Positions 36,169 to 46,404 are shown, counted from the first letter of the stretch. The stretch: DNA of 64,000 nt from Allobosea sp. BH3 (GCF_025499465.1 NZ_JAIMCA010000002.1:62001-126000); one strand, 5' to 3'. Translations and numbers: made by a program. Notes: a model not told the origin generated them from the sequence alone.

Positions 36169-36306
36169 CAGATCGCAGCGATGCAAGAATGAGCCTGCCG
36201 ATAGCCTGAAAGCGCAGGGATTGCTGCTGCAGATTATTACATAATCCTGATCAATGGTCGGCCGGCCAGCCACCAGACGTCATTCTCGGGCAGGCGCCCC
36301 GGCCTT

Positions 36307-36329
36307 CCCTCTCCCGCAACGGGAGAGGG
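36307..36329. repeat. short perfect palindrome between pheT and the dehalogenase gene
   Basis: 10-bp arms CCCTCTCCCG / CGGGAGAGGG around CAA, 14 bp past the pheT stop on the minus strand. No T-run follows, so it is a poor intrinsic terminator. It looks like a short member of a repeat type also hinted at near 18320. Confidence 0.55.
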
Positions 36330-36342
36330 GGTTGCTCGCGCC

Positions 36343-38766
36343 TTATCCGCGCAGCGCCGCGCCGTAGCGCTTGCCCATCTCGGCGACGATCTTGGCGCCC
36401 ACCGCCTCGATCTCGGCCTCGGTCAGCGTCTTCTCGGTGGGCTGCAGCGTCACTGCGAGCGCGACCGACTTCTTGCCGGCCTCGACGCCCGCGCCCTCAT
36501 AGAGGTCGAAAACGCCGACATTGGCGATCAGCGCGCGGTCTGCACCCTGCGCGGTCTTGGCCATGTCGCCAGCAGCTACCGCCTTGTCGACGATGAAGGC
36601 GAAGTCGCGCGTCAGCGGCTGGAAGTCGGACAGGACGAGCTTCGGCTTGACCTTGGTCGGCTTGGACTTCGGCAGCGGCAGCGTGTCGATATGGATCTCG
36701 AAGGCGACGAGCGGGCCTTTCACGTCGAGCGCCTTGAGGATCTTGGGGTGAACCTCGCCGAAGGCGCCGATCACGCCCTTGGGGCCGAACTGGAGCGTGG
36801 CCGAACGGCCGGGATGGGCCCAGGCCGGGCCGCCGGCCGAGATCTGCAGGCCGCCGGTCGGGACGCCGAGGCCAGCCAGCAGCGCGAGCGCATCGGCCTT
36901 GGCGTCGAAGACATCGACGGCCTTGCCGCCGCCATCCCAGTGGCGGCCGGTGCCGTCAAGGCGCGCCGTGCCGCGGCGCAGGCCCGTGGCCGCGATGAGC
37001 TGGCCTTCCGGCTCGTCGCTCTTGAAGACCTGGCCCACCTCGAAGAGCGCCACATCGGGGAAGCCGCGATCGGCATTCATCTGCGCCGAGCGGATCAGCC
37101 CCGGCAGCAGCGAGGGGCGCATGTCGGAAAGATCGGCCGCGATGGGGTTGGCGAGCGCGAGCTTGGGCGAGCCGCCGCCGAAGAGCTTCGCCTGATCATG
37201 CGAGATGAAGGACCAAGTCACGGCCTCGACCAGCCCTCGGGCGGCCAGAGTGCGCTTGGCGATGCGGGTGCGCTTCTGGAGCACGGTCAGAACCGGCTTG
37301 ACGACCTCGTCCTTGATGCGCGGCAGCGGCGTCGAGACAACGCGGTCAAGACCGGCGATGCGGACGATCTCCTCGACGAGATCGGCCTTGCCGCCGACAT
37401 CGCCACGCCATGAGGGCGGCGCGACCTTGACCCGCTCGCCTGTGCCCGAGACGTGGAAGCCCAGCGCGGTGAGTGCGAGCTTCATCTCCGGTTGCGGCAG
37501 TTCCAGCCCCGTCAGCCGCTTGACCTCGGACCAGGGGAAATCGATCGCAGCCGGGCTCTCCGGCAATTCGCCGGCGAAGGCGATCTCGGAAGCCTCGCCG
37601 CCGCAGAGCTCGAGCACCAGCGTGGTGGCCAATTCGAGGCCGGCTTGCGTGAATTCGGGATCGACGCCGCGCTCGAAGCGATACCGCGCATCCGAATTGA
37701 TGCCGAGCGAACGCCCCGTGCGGGCGATGTTCAGCGGGTCCCACAGAGCACTCTCGATCAGCACGTCGGTGGTGTTGTCGTCGCAGCCGGAGGCCTCTCC
37801 GCCCATGATGCCGGCGAGCGACTCGACGTTGTGCGCATCGGAGATGACGACCTGCTCGTCGGTGAGCGTATAGGTCTTGCCGTCGAGCGCCAGGATCGTC
37901 TCGCCGGCCCTGGCGCGGCGCACGGTGAGATCGCCCTTCACCTTGGCTGCGTCGAAAACGTGCAGCGGACGGTTGCGGTCGAGCGTCATGAAATTGGTGA
38001 TGTCGACCAGCGCATTGATCGGACGCAGGCCGACGGCGCGCAGCCGCGCCTGCAGCCAATCCGGCGATGGGCCGTTCTTGACGCCGCGCACGAGCCGGAG
38101 CGCGAAGGCCGGGCAGAGCTTGCGGCCTTCTTCCACGAAGTCGAGCGTCACCTTGACCGGGGACGGGAAGCGGCCGGGCACGGGCTGGATCGGCGCGCTC
38201 TTGAGCTTGCCGAGGCCGGCGGCGGCGAGGTCGCGGGCGATGCCGGCGACACCCAGCGCATCGGCGCGGTTCGGCGTCACGGCGATCTCGATCACGGCAT
38301 CGTCGAGGCCGGCATAGGTGGCATAGGGCTGGCCGACCGGCGCATCGGCCGGCAGCTCGATGATGCCGTCATGATCCTCGGAGAGCTCGAGTTCGGCTTC
38401 TGAGACCAGCATGCCGTTGGATTCGATGCCGCGGATCACGCCCTTGCCGAGGGTGATCTTCTTGCCGGGGATGTAGCTGCCGGGCGGGGAGAACACCCCC
38501 TTCATGCCGGTGCGGGCGTTCGGCGCGCCGCAGACGACCTGCACGGGCTCGCCCGCGCCGGTATCGACCGTGCAGACGCGGAGCCGGTCGGCATTGGGGT
38601 GCTGCTTCGCCTCGATGACATAGGCGATGGTGAAGGCGGAGAGCGCGGCGGCGCGATCCTCGATCGCCTCGACCTCGAGGCCGACGCGGGTCAGGGCGTC
38701 AGTGATCTCGGCGACGGAGGCATCGGTGTCGAGGTGCTCTTTGAGCCAGGAAATCGTGAACTTCAT
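36343..38766 (-). CDS. pheT: phenylalanyl-tRNA synthetase beta subunit
   Basis: 807 residues, normal size for the bacterial beta chain, which with PheS charges tRNA-Phe and edits Tyr. It starts [18 protein letters not shown]; the EMAP-type tRNA-binding domain (about 40-155) contains [15 protein letters not shown] and [13 protein letters not shown]3/B4 editing and B5 domains follow, and an FDX-ACB anticodon-binding domain ends the protein ([19 protein letters not shown]). It lies 42 bp downstream of a glycosyltransferase gene instead of directly after pheS. Confidence 0.97.
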   Translation of the reverse strand: MKFTISWLKEHLDTDASVAEITDALTRVGLEVEAIEDRAAALSAFTIAYVIEAKQHPNADRLRVCTVDTGAGEPVQVVCGAPNARTGMKGVFSPPGSYIPGKKITLGKGVIRGIESNGMLVSEAELELSEDHDGIIELPADAPVGQPYATYAGLDDAVIEIAVTPNRADALGVAGIARDLAAAGLGKLKSAPIQPVPGRFPSPVKVTLDFVEEGRKLCPAFALRLVRGVKNGPSPDWLQARLRAVGLRPINALVDITNFMTLDRNRPLHVFDAAKVKGDLTVRRARAGETILALDGKTYTLTDEQVVISDAHNVESLAGIMGGEASGCDDNTTDVLIESALWDPLNIARTGRSLGINSDARYRFERGVDPEFTQAGLELATTLVLELCGGEASEIAFAGELPESPAAIDFPWSEVKRLTGLELPQPEMKLALTALGFHVSGTGERVKVAPPSWRGDVGGKADLVEEIVRIAGLDRVVSTPLPRIKDEVVKPVLTVLQKRTRIAKRTLAARGLVEAVTWSFISHDQAKLFGGGSPKLALANPIAADLSDMRPSLLPGLIRSAQMNADRGFPDVALFEVGQVFKSDEPEGQLIAATGLRRGTARLDGTGRHWDGGGKAVDVFDAKADALALLAGLGVPTGGLQISAGGPAWAHPGRSATLQFGPKGVIGAFGEVHPKILKALDVKGPLVAFEIHIDTLPLPKSKPTKVKPKLVLSDFQPLTRDFAFIVDKAVAAGDMAKTAQGADRALIANVGVFDLYEGAGVEAGKKSVALAVTLQPTEKTLTEAEIEAVGAKIVAEMGKRYGAALRG

Positions 38767-38808
38767 CGTCTCGTCAGTTCGGTATCGGGCTGTATCGATT
38801 GGAATGCG

Positions 38809-39996
38809 TCACAACGTCTTCTCGGTGGACCTGCTGGCCACGGAGAGGGCAGGAGCCGCATCGTTCAGTTCGTTCGCGCCGTCGCTGCGGATCTTCATGG
38901 CGTTGCCGCGCCAGCTGACCTCGCCGCCGACGAAGGCATAGGCCCAGACAGCGGGGAAGGCGATATCCCGCACCAGCATGGCGAATGGCGTGCGCCAGTT
39001 CACGAACCAGCCGACGCCGGCCGAGAGCGCGATGTCGCCGGCATACCAGACGATCAGCACAAGCAGCGGACCGAGCCAGATCGGCCAGCCGAAGGCGGCA
39101 TCGGCGAAGGCTGCCAGAACCACCGGAAGCAGCGGCGCGGAGAGGATCTCGACCGCGAAGAAGGGCAGGAAAGTCACGCGTCGCAGCCGCGCCCAGCGGA
39201 ACTGGCGCTGCACAGCATCCCGGACGCGGCGCTTGCCGAGCGGCTGCTCGAAGGGCTGACCAACCAGATGGACATGCTTGCCGGCGTCGCGCACGAGCTT
39301 GGTCGCAGCGGCGTCCTCCGCGATCTCGGCGCCGAGCGCGGCGATGCCGCCGCGTGCATCGAGGAAGGGTTTGTTCCAGAGCATCGACTTGCCCTGCGCG
39401 AAGCCGAGCCCCAGCGCCTCGCCGAAATACTGCCAGCGCGCCTGGAAGGCATTGAGGAAGGCGCATTCGACCTCGGCGCCAAAGCAATGCGGCCGCGAGC
39501 CTTGCGGCATCGAGCAGACCAGGCCGCTGTCAGCGCGCCAGGCAGCCAGCATGCGCTGGATATAGTCCTTCGGCATGAGGACATTGGAGTCGGCGAGGAT
39601 GACCCATTCGGTCTGCGCCGCATCCCAGCCCTTGACGCAGTTGTTGAGCTTGGGATTGGCGCTCACGGCGACATCGCCGACGATCAGTTTGACCTTGTCG
39701 GCACCGTAGATGCCGATCAGATCCTCGATCATCGGGATGATCGGGTCGTCGGCATCGGCTACGCTGAAGATGGTGCTGTAGCGCGGATAGTCGAGCTCCA
39801 GCCCGGAGATCGCCGTCTCGCGGCTGAAGGCTTCGATGCCGCGCACCGGGCGCACGATGGTGACCGGCGGCATCTCTTCGAGCAGGGCCGAGCGCGCGAG
39901 CGGACGGCGCAGCCGCCAGAACGCGACCGCCTGGCTGAACAGGTTCATCGCGACCAAAAGCACCGCGAACAGCGCAGCCCAGCCCGCCGCCGTCAT
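38809..39996 (-). CDS. ceramide glucosyltransferase-like glycosyltransferase (GT21/GT2)
   Basis: 395-residue membrane glycosyltransferase. Features: N-terminal membrane helix (about 5-27), GT-A fold with PVTIVRPVRGIEAFSRE, SVADADDPII and ADSNVLMPKDYIQRM, and the QRQFRWARLRR pattern matching the Q-x-x-R-W processive/lipid-acceptor motif. Two or three C-terminal helices follow (about 285-350). This is the plan of ceramide glucosyltransferases and of HpnI (hopanoid glycosylation). The substrate could be sphingolipid, diacylglycerol or hopanoid. It lies between pheS and pheT on the same strand, an unusual position. A ChbG/HpnK-type deacetylase exists about 13 kb away. Confidence 0.85.
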   Translation of the reverse strand: MTAAGWAALFAVLLVAMNLFSQAVAFWRLRRPLARSALLEEMPPVTIVRPVRGIEAFSRETAISGLELDYPRYSTIFSVADADDPIIPMIEDLIGIYGADKVKLIVGDVAVSANPKLNNCVKGWDAAQTEWVILADSNVLMPKDYIQRMLAAWRADSGLVCSMPQGSRPHCFGAEVECAFLNAFQARWQYFGEALGLGFAQGKSMLWNKPFLDARGGIAALGAEIAEDAAATKLVRDAGKHVHLVGQPFEQPLGKRRVRDAVQRQFRWARLRRVTFLPFFAVEILSAPLLPVVLAAFADAAFGWPIWLGPLLVLIVWYAGDIALSAGVGWFVNWRTPFAMLVRDIAFPAVWAYAFVGGEVSWRGNAMKIRSDGANELNDAAPALSVASRSTEKTL

Positions 39997-40024
39997 CCCG
40001 CCCTCCCCTGCCGGCCGACTTCGC

Positions 40025-41107
40025 TCATGTGGACAGGCCGCCCGTCAGGGTCGGCAGGTCGAGCGGGCGGAAGCCATAATGCGACAGCCAGCGGACATCG
40101 GCCTCGAAGAAGGGGCGCAAATCCGGCATGCCGTATTTCAGCATCGCGATGCGATCGATGCCCATGCCCCAGGCGAAGCCCTGATAGATTTCCGGGTCGA
40201 CCCCGCAATTGCGCAGCACGTTCGGGTGGACCATGCCGCAGCCGAGAATCTCGAGCCAGTCGTCGCCTTCGCCGAAGCGGATCTCGCCGCCCTTGCGCGA
40301 GCACTGGATGTCGACCTCCATCGAAGGCTCGGTGAAGGGGAAGAAGGACGGGCGGAAGCGCATCTTCACGTCGTCGATCTCGAAGAACGACTTGCAGAAC
40401 TCTTCCAGAATCCACTTCAGGTGGCCGAGATGGGCGCCCTTGTCGATGACCAGCCCCTCGACCTGATGGAACATCGGGGTGTGGGTCTGGTCGGAGTCGT
40501 TGCGATAGGTCCGACCCGGGCAGATGACTCGGACCGGCGGCTCCTGGGCGAGCATGGTGCGGACCTGCACCGGCGAGGTGTGGGTGCGCAGCAGCTTGCG
40601 CTCGCCATTGTCGTCCGGCGCGAAGAAGAAGGTGTCGTGCATCTCGCGGGCTGGGTGGCCGACGGGGAAATTCAGCTTGGTGAAGTTGAGGTCGTCCGTC
40701 TCGACATCCGGCCCCTCGGCGATGGCGAAGCCCATATCGCCGAAGATCGCGGTGATCTCGTCGATGACCTGGCTGATCGGGTGGATGCGCCCGCGCGACT
40801 CGGGGCCGTCCTGAACGGGCAGCGAGATGTCGACACGCTCGGAAGAGAGCCTGGCCTCCAGCGCGGCCTCGCCCAGCGCCTCCTTGCGAGCGGCGATGGC
40901 GCCCTGAACGCGGTCGCGCAGGCCGTTGATGAGCGGGCCCTTCTCCTTGCGCTCATCCGGCGTCATCGCACCGAGCGTCTTCAGCAGCCCGGAGATCGAG
41001 CCCGACTTGCCGAGCGCGGCGATCCGCAAATCCTCGACGGCGGCTTCGTCGGCGGCGGCATCGAGCGCGGCGAGAACGTCGCGTTCCAGAGTGGCGATAT
41101 CGGTCAT
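40025..41107 (-). CDS. pheS: phenylalanyl-tRNA synthetase alpha subunit
   Basis: 360 residues from the ATG at 41107. An N-terminal coiled coil ([21 protein letters not shown]...), [22 protein letters not shown], the class II motif 2 [26 protein letters not shown], and motif 3 [19 protein letters not shown] are all present. With PheT it forms the (alpha-beta)2 enzyme. The intervening GT21-like gene separates it from pheT. It is divergent from the LOG-family gene (178 bp), so it needs its own promoter there. Confidence 0.97.
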   Translation of the reverse strand: MTDIATLERDVLAALDAAADEAAVEDLRIAALGKSGSISGLLKTLGAMTPDERKEKGPLINGLRDRVQGAIAARKEALGEAALEARLSSERVDISLPVQDGPESRGRIHPISQVIDEITAIFGDMGFAIAEGPDVETDDLNFTKLNFPVGHPAREMHDTFFFAPDDNGERKLLRTHTSPVQVRTMLAQEPPVRVICPGRTYRNDSDQTHTPMFHQVEGLVIDKGAHLGHLKWILEEFCKSFFEIDDVKMRFRPSFFPFTEPSMEVDIQCSRKGGEIRFGEGDDWLEILGCGMVHPNVLRNCGVDPEIYQGFAWGMGIDRIAMLKYGMPDLRPFFEADVRWLSHYGFRPLDLPTLTGGLST

Positions 41108-41284
41108 GAACGGGTCACAGGCGTTGAAGGCGTGGGAACGGGCGCGTTCTAGCGGGAACAGCCGGCTTATGCCAGAGCGAAGCGAAGGTTCGCCGACGCG
41201 ACGAACCGTCTCTTTGCCTGCGCATCGGAATTGCCCGAGAACCGGAGGCCGATTTTCGGCCCGATGCCGTTTGAGGACCATACG

Positions 41285-42046
41285 ATGCCTGACAATACCC
41301 CCCAGAAGGAAGCGTCCTCCTACCGGCTCGCCGCGCTCGATCGCGACTTCATTCTTGGCGATTCGACGCGCGGCGTGCGCTTCATGCTCGAATACCAGAA
41401 GGCCGAGGACCACTTAAGGGCGCGCGGCGTGGTCTCGACCATCGTGGTCTTCGGCTCGGCGCGGGTGCGGGAGGGCGAGCCCTGGTACGAGGCCGCCCGG
41501 CAATTCGGCCGCATCGCCTCCGAACGCGGCGGAGCGCTGCGCAATGGCGAGGCCGGGCGCCACCACGTCATCGCCACCGGCGGTGGGCCCGGCATCATGG
41601 AAGCGGCCAATCGCGGGGCGATCGAGGCCGGCGCGCTCTCGATCGGCTTCAACATCACCCTGCCGCACGAGCAGGAGCCGAATGCCTGGTCGACGCCGGA
41701 CCTGACCTTCCTTTTCCACTATTTCGCGATGCGAAAGATGCATCTCGCCATGCGGGCGGCGGCGCTGGTGGTGTTCCCGGGCGGCTTCGGCACCCTCGAT
41801 GAGCTGTTCGAGATCATGACACTGAAGCAGACCGGAAAGATGGGGCCGGTGCCGATCGTGCTCTACGACAGTGCCTTCTGGAAGAAGCTGCTCAATCTCG
41901 ACACGATGCTGGAGGCCAAGTTCATCCGCCCGGAGGACCTGAAGCTGTTCCATTACGCCGACACGCCCGAGCAGGCCTATGAGTGCATCGTCGAGGGCGC
42001 GGGCGAGAGTTGGCATCCGCCTGACAATGGCAACCTGCAGGCGTAA
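41285..42046 (+). CDS. LOG family protein (TIGR00730-type)
   Basis: 253-residue Rossmann-like protein of the LOG (Lonely Guy)/lysine-decarboxylase-like family, related to cytokinin-riboside 5'-monophosphate phosphoribohydrolases. Key motifs: [16 protein letters not shown], and [12 protein letters not shown], the PGGxGTxxE signature. [21 protein letters not shown] is typical. Bacterial LOG proteins hydrolyse nucleotide 5'-monophosphates; the physiological role here is open. The ATG at 41285 is favoured over an upstream in-frame start. It lies on the opposite strand inside the translation cluster and ends at a bidirectional terminator shared with rplT. Confidence 0.85.
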   Translation: MPDNTPQKEASSYRLAALDRDFILGDSTRGVRFMLEYQKAEDHLRARGVVSTIVVFGSARVREGEPWYEAARQFGRIASERGGALRNGEAGRHHVIATGGGPGIMEAANRGAIEAGALSIGFNITLPHEQEPNAWSTPDLTFLFHYFAMRKMHLAMRAAALVVFPGGFGTLDELFEIMTLKQTGKMGPVPIVLYDSAFWKKLLNLDTMLEAKFIRPEDLKLFHYADTPEQAYECIVEGAGESWHPPDNGNLQA

Positions 42047-42065
42047 AGGCCGCTAACGAACAAAG

Positions 42066-42094
42066 AAAAAGGCCGGCGTCACCGCCGGCCTTTT
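42066..42094. terminator. bidirectional rho-independent terminator between LOG gene and rplT
   Basis: Perfect 8-bp stem GGCCGGCG / CGCCGGCC with TCAC loop (42071-42090), flanked by an A run (42066-42070) and T run (42091-42094), so it can work in both directions between the convergent genes. Confidence 0.85.
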
Positions 42095-42131
42095 CCAATT
42101 CAGCAATGCCAGTCCGCTCAGGCGGTGGTCG

Positions 42132-42506
42132 TCACGCGGCCTTGGCCTCGGCGCCCAGCACGCCCTTGACCGTCTCGACAACGGCAGCGAACGAGGCTGC
42201 ATCGTCGATGGCCATGGCCGACAGGGTCTTGCGGTCGAGCTCGATGCCCGACTTGATCAGGCCGCCGATGAAGACCGAATAGGTCAGGCCGTGCTCGCGC
42301 ACCGCAGCGTTGAGACGCTGGATCCAGAGCGCGCGGAACGAGCGCTTCTTGTTCTTGCGGTCGCGATAGGCGTACTGCATCGAACGATCGACGGCCGCCT
42401 TGGCGGCGCGGATCGTATTCTTGCGGCGGCCATAGAAGCCCTTGGCGGCCTTGAAAGTCTTCTTGTGCTTGGCGTGGGACGTTACGCCCCGTTTCACGCG
42501 AGCCAT
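42132..42506 (-). CDS. rplT: 50S ribosomal protein L20
   Basis: 124-residue ribosomal protein that binds 23S rRNA early in assembly. [36 protein letters not shown] and the [26 protein letters not shown] segment are diagnostic. It starts 28 bp after the rpmI stop on the same strand, the standard arrangement. In some bacteria L20 represses its own operon by binding a leader; whether this happens here cannot be seen. The C-terminus is a little longer and ends with AEAKAA. Confidence 0.98.
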   Translation of the reverse strand: MARVKRGVTSHAKHKKTFKAAKGFYGRRKNTIRAAKAAVDRSMQYAYRDRKNKKRSFRALWIQRLNAAVREHGLTYSVFIGGLIKSGIELDRKTLSAMAIDDAASFAAVVETVKGVLGAEAKAA

Positions 42507-42534
42507 GTCATGATCTCCGGAATGTCAGGTGGCG

Positions 42535-42735
42535 TCAGCCGTTGGGGAGGAAGTACTTCTTCACGTTGGCCGCATCGCCCTCGAAGAGGGTCGTGGTGCC
42601 GCGGTGATTGCGGATCTGCTTGTTCGTCCGCTTGATCATCCCGTGACGCTTGCCCGCCTGGGCGTAGAGCACCTTGCCGGTACCGGTGATCTTGAACCGC
42701 TTTTTGGCGGCCGACTTGGTCTTGATCTTGGGCAT
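42535..42735 (-). CDS. rpmI: 50S ribosomal protein L35
   Basis: 66-residue protein [22 protein letters not shown]...[23 protein letters not shown], diagnostic for L35. It leads rpmI-rplT. In most bacteria infC precedes it directly; here a 2.6-kb sensor-CheW gene intervenes, and 176 bp of non-coding DNA lie between that gene and rpmI, probably carrying a promoter and leader. Confidence 0.97.
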   Translation of the reverse strand: MPKIKTKSAAKKRFKITGTGKVLYAQAGKRHGMIKRTNKQIRNHRGTTTLFEGDAANVKKYFLPNG

Positions 42736-42911
42736 TTCAGCTCCTCATAGGTCGCGGCGGCGCCGGAGCACCGCCTGATGTCTTGCTTTCAGGAAGCAAA
42801 GCACGATCGCCACGGCAGCCCGTATCAGCCGGGCGATCGAAGGCCGCGCGTATGACAGAAATGGATGGGTGTGGCAAGTGCGGCGTGCTCAGCAGCCGCC
42901 GCACAAGGTGC

Positions 42912-45488
42912 TCACTCCGCGGCGCGGACCAGTTCGTGTCCTGACTCGCCGCTCACGCTGGCGTCCAGCCTGTCAACGTCGAGCAGCACCAGCATGCCGC
43001 CGGGAGCGCCCGAGGCGTCGCGGGTCGCTACTACGCCGAGAGCGGGCACCTCGGCCTTGTGGGTGACGTCCCGCAATGGCTGGAGCTCGGCGGCCGCGAT
43101 CTCGGGGATCGGCCCGAGCGAATCGACGATCAGGCCGAACTGCCGCGCGCCGGTCTGGACGATGACGATCTGCGCCTGCTCTGCCTGGGCATCAGGTACG
43201 CCGAGCAGCCTGTCGAGCCTGAGCACGGGCACGGGCTGGCCCTGGTGGAGCTTGTAGCCGGCGAGCAGTCCGTCGCTGGCCTTGCGGGCCGAAGGCTTCA
43301 GCCCCTCGACATCGACCGCTTCGATCACGTCCCGCGCCTTCACACCGAGCCAATGACCGCCGATATGGAAGGTTGCGACCTCGAAGGCGGAGACGCCGTC
43401 CGGCACCCGCCGCGAGGAGAGCGTGCCTGTACCGCCGGCAGAGGCCGCGGGCCTGGAGACCGTTCCCTCCATGACATTCCCGAGCGGAACGGCGCAGATG
43501 GCGGTGACATCCGACTCGTGGCCGTCGCTGGTCTTGTATTCGCGATAGCCCTTGGAGAAGGCGGCGCCGACCGCGCCGTGTTTTCCGTCGAAGCTGCGGA
43601 TCCAGGCGACGTCGCCATCGCGCTGCAACAGCTCGGGATTGATCGCGAAGGGGCTCTGGCTGCCAACGGGGAAACGCTCGTCGCTCGAGGACAGCACGCG
43701 CCCGTCCTTGCCGACGAAGAGCGCGAAGGCGCCGGGCAGCGCCTGGCCGGCCTCGTCAGTCGGCAGGGCGTCCTTCAGGATCGCGGCGAATTGCGGCGTC
43801 GAGTCGAAGACGATGGCGATGCCGCCGACGGCACGTCCGCTGCCCTCCCCCTGGACGGCAGCGGTGTAGATCAGCGTCGAGGCGTCGCCGTAGAGGTCGC
43901 TCGGCTCGAAGGACGAGACGCCGTAATGCTGCCCGGAGCGCAGGGTCAGCGTGCGCTGGACCCATTCGGCCTCGAGCACCTGCCCGACGAGATGCGCCTC
44001 GCTCGGCTGGGACACCGCGACGACCCGGCCGTTCGCATCGAACAGGATCAGGTTGCTGTAGACGGTGTAAAGCGCATTGATCGTCGCCAGGATGTCGGCG
44101 CAGGTCCTGGCGCCTTCGGCAGAGGGCGCCGCCAGCACGCGGGCGAAGGTCGCGTTCAGCGCCCACCAGCGGCAGTCATTGGCGCGCTCATAGAGGTTGC
44201 GGTCCATCACATCGATGGCGAAGGCGGCGCAGGAGCGGCATTTCTCCATGATCGCCGCGACCACCGTGCGCTGGAGGTCGCCGATCGACGCGTCGCAGAC
44301 GGCCTGCGTCTTGCGGCCGGCGTTGGAAATCTCCCAGAGCAGGATCTTGGAGAAGGCAGCATTGGCCTCGGTCGATCCGGCCTGCCGGATCGAGCCGTTC
44401 CAGACCGAGCGGTTGAGGTCGCTCTGGATCGTCGCCGCCTGCCGCGAGACTGTGCGCAGCTCGGCCGAGAACAGCCGGGAATTGTTGGTCGCCGAGGCCA
44501 GCAGTTCCTCGCCGATCCCGGCACCGAGCTCGCCGTCGCCCTGCTCGAAGGCGGCTTCCAGCGGCACGAGGCCGAGCCCGATCCAGCCGGGCCCCATATA
44601 GCCCTGATAGCTGGAAGGCTGGCAGGCCATGGCGAGATATTGGCGCCCGCCCAACCGCAGGACGGGATTGCGGCCGGTGAGGGCCGAAGGCGCGATCTTC
44701 AGCCCGGCCGGAAGCTGGATCGGGCAGGAGCCCGCCACGACATGGCCTTCCGGCGTGACGCAGCCGAGCACCGTCCAGTCGTTTTCCGGGAGGAGCTTGC
44801 GATAAATGCCTTCCATCTCGTCGGCGAGGCGGAAGACGAGCACCAGCACACCGAGGGGGCGGCGAGCCGCATCCTCGACGCGCCAGGCATAGACGAGCGC
44901 ATCCTGCTCGGAGACGAAATCGATCTTGCCGTAGTGCTCGACATAGGCGCCGGTCGAGCCCAGCGCCTCATCGACGACAGCGTGCCGGGCCGTCGTGGCC
45001 GCATGCGGCGCGAGGCGGGCGCGGATGTCGCCCTGCCGGTCGATCAGGATGATGTCGGAATAGACCGAGTATTTCGCGACGTAGTCGCGGAAGCGCGCCT
45101 GCATGGCGACGCGGGCCTCTTCGCTGCTCTCTGCCTGTTCCAGCAGCTCGCGGATGTCCGTATCGGCCGCGAGGAAGCCGATATCGGCGGTGCGCTCGAA
45201 GAGGTTGCGAACCAGTACGTCGATGGCGTTCTGCGCCTTGGTGCGCAGGTCGGTCATCGCCTTGTCGCGCGTCTCGGCAGCCAGATGGGCGACGAGGCTG
45301 GCGGTCAGCTTCTCGAAGGCGGAGCGCGTGCCGGACATCTCCGTCGCACCGCCGGAGAGCTGGCCCAGCAGCGTCAACGTATCCCATGATGCCTGCAGGC
45401 GGTCGAATACCTGACGGTAATCGTCGATCGCCCTCATATGACGGATCAAACCCGCCAGCGCAGGGTCGATCTCGATCCCCTTGTGCAT
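42912..45488 (-). CDS. soluble double-sensor protein with C-terminal CheW domain
   Basis: 858 residues from the ATG at 45488 (MHKGIEIDPALAGLIRHM). No membrane segment is evident. Two tandem related sensor regions: one with KYSVYSDIILIDRQGDIRA, AYVEHY and LGVLVLVFRLADEMEGIYRKLLP; a second with LYTVYSNLILFDANGRVVAV, HYGVSS and VGGIAIVFDSTPQFAAILKDALP. Both fit cache/PAS-like ligand-binding folds, each preceded by a helical stretch (VLVRNLFERTADIGFL and VMDRNLYERANDCRWW). The last about 140 residues are a CheW-type domain (FEVATFHIGGHWLGVKARDVIEAV ... LDRLLGVPDAQAEQAQIVIVQTG). No MCP signalling hairpin, so it may link ligand sensing directly to a CheA array. It sits between infC and rpmI. Upstream frame rejected as start. 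Confidence 0.8.
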   Translation of the reverse strand: MHKGIEIDPALAGLIRHMRAIDDYRQVFDRLQASWDTLTLLGQLSGGATEMSGTRSAFEKLTASLVAHLAAETRDKAMTDLRTKAQNAIDVLVRNLFERTADIGFLAADTDIRELLEQAESSEEARVAMQARFRDYVAKYSVYSDIILIDRQGDIRARLAPHAATTARHAVVDEALGSTGAYVEHYGKIDFVSEQDALVYAWRVEDAARRPLGVLVLVFRLADEMEGIYRKLLPENDWTVLGCVTPEGHVVAGSCPIQLPAGLKIAPSALTGRNPVLRLGGRQYLAMACQPSSYQGYMGPGWIGLGLVPLEAAFEQGDGELGAGIGEELLASATNNSRLFSAELRTVSRQAATIQSDLNRSVWNGSIRQAGSTEANAAFSKILLWEISNAGRKTQAVCDASIGDLQRTVVAAIMEKCRSCAAFAIDVMDRNLYERANDCRWWALNATFARVLAAPSAEGARTCADILATINALYTVYSNLILFDANGRVVAVSQPSEAHLVGQVLEAEWVQRTLTLRSGQHYGVSSFEPSDLYGDASTLIYTAAVQGEGSGRAVGGIAIVFDSTPQFAAILKDALPTDEAGQALPGAFALFVGKDGRVLSSSDERFPVGSQSPFAINPELLQRDGDVAWIRSFDGKHGAVGAAFSKGYREYKTSDGHESDVTAICAVPLGNVMEGTVSRPAASAGGTGTLSSRRVPDGVSAFEVATFHIGGHWLGVKARDVIEAVDVEGLKPSARKASDGLLAGYKLHQGQPVPVLRLDRLLGVPDAQAEQAQIVIVQTGARQFGLIVDSLGPIPEIAAAELQPLRDVTHKAEVPALGVVATRDASGAPGGMLVLLDVDRLDASVSGESGHELVRAAE

Positions 45489-45674
45489 CGTCTGCAAACC
45501 CGGACGCTCTCGATTATCCCGCGGCCGCGCCCATGCCCCAGCATCGGAAGCACGCAGGTTTTCCGCGCGAAAGAAGACCATCAAAGGCGCTGATTCGCAC
45601 CGGGGTCACCAATACACATTCGCTCAAATTTTGCGCAATTTGGCGCACCGTGAGTCGCCCTGTTGCGGCAAAGG

Positions 45675-45713
45675 AAAAGGCCGCGCCCCGGAACACCGGA
45701 GCAGCGGCCTTTT
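45675..45713 (-). terminator. rho-independent terminator of infC
   Basis: 10-bp stem AAAAGGCCGC / GCGGCCTTTT with a 19-base loop that can form an inner CCGG hairpin. It lies 29 bp past the infC stop and carries T residues on the minus strand. It separates infC from the downstream sensor-CheW gene. Confidence 0.75.
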
Positions 45714-45741
45714 GCCTGTTCAAATCGATGCGCAGGAGCCG

Positions 45742-46284
45742 TCAGCGCGGCGCCAACACCATCACCATCTGGCGGCCTTCGAGCTGCCAGTCACTCTCGA
45801 CCTTGGCCACCTCGGCCGTATCGACCTTGACGCGCTCGAGCACCTTCACGCCGAGATCCTGATGCGCCATCTCGCGGCCGCGGAAGCGCAGGGTGACCTT
45901 CACCTTGTCGCCTTCCTCGAAGAAGCCGTGCATGGCCTTCATCTTCACGTCGTAGTCGTGCTTGTCGATGCCGGGACGCAGCTTGATCTCCTTGATCTCG
46001 ATGGTGCGCTGCTTCTTGCGCGCCTCCGAGGCCTTCTTCTGCTCGAGGAAGCGGAAGCGGCCGTAATCGAGAATCTTGCAGACCGGGGGAACGGAGTTCG
46101 GGGCGATCTCGACGAGGTCGAGGCCGGCATCCTCGGCGAGCTTCAACGCGTCAAAGAACGAAACCACGCCACGGTTGGCGCCGGTGTCGTCGATGAGCTG
46201 AACTTCGCGAACTCCGCGGATGTCGCGGTTCGAACGGGGGCCCTCCTTGGTCGGGGCCGGGGCAGCACGGTAAGGGCGACGAAT
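45742..46284 (-). CDS. infC: translation initiation factor IF-3 (probable ATT start)
   Basis: 180 residues if started at the ATT codon at 46284 (read as Met; then [23 protein letters not shown]). It binds the 30S subunit and checks start-codon pairing. Core motifs are present: [41 protein letters not shown], and [20 protein letters not shown]. An AGGAG lies 8 bases before ATT; the only upstream in-frame ATG (46332) has no comparable site and adds 16 residues that look non-coding. Non-canonical infC starts are a known IF-3 autoregulation device in E. coli. A terminator follows. Confidence 0.93.
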   Translation of the reverse strand: MRRPYRAAPAPTKEGPRSNRDIRGVREVQLIDDTGANRGVVSFFDALKLAEDAGLDLVEIAPNSVPPVCKILDYGRFRFLEQKKASEARKKQRTIEIKEIKLRPGIDKHDYDVKMKAMHGFFEEGDKVKVTLRFRGREMAHQDLGVKVLERVKVDTAEVAKVESDWQLEGRQMVMVLAPR

Positions 46285-46297
46285 GGGGCATTCTCCT
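46282..46297 (-). promoter_or_regulatory. ribosome binding site and ATT start codon of infC
   Basis: AGGAG (46293-46297, minus strand) is followed after 8 bases by ATT (46284-46282). An ATG between them is in another frame. The arrangement matches the rare AUU start of enterobacterial infC, where IF-3 itself discriminates against the start to control its own synthesis. Confidence 0.75.
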
Positions 46298-46404
46298 GAA
46301 TTTGGCGCGTGTCGCGCCGCTGATTGAGACACATTGCATAAAGATGCGCGTTGTCAATGCATGACGCCGCTGCAGCAGGCATACGGACAAGCCTGGAGCG
46401 AGGC

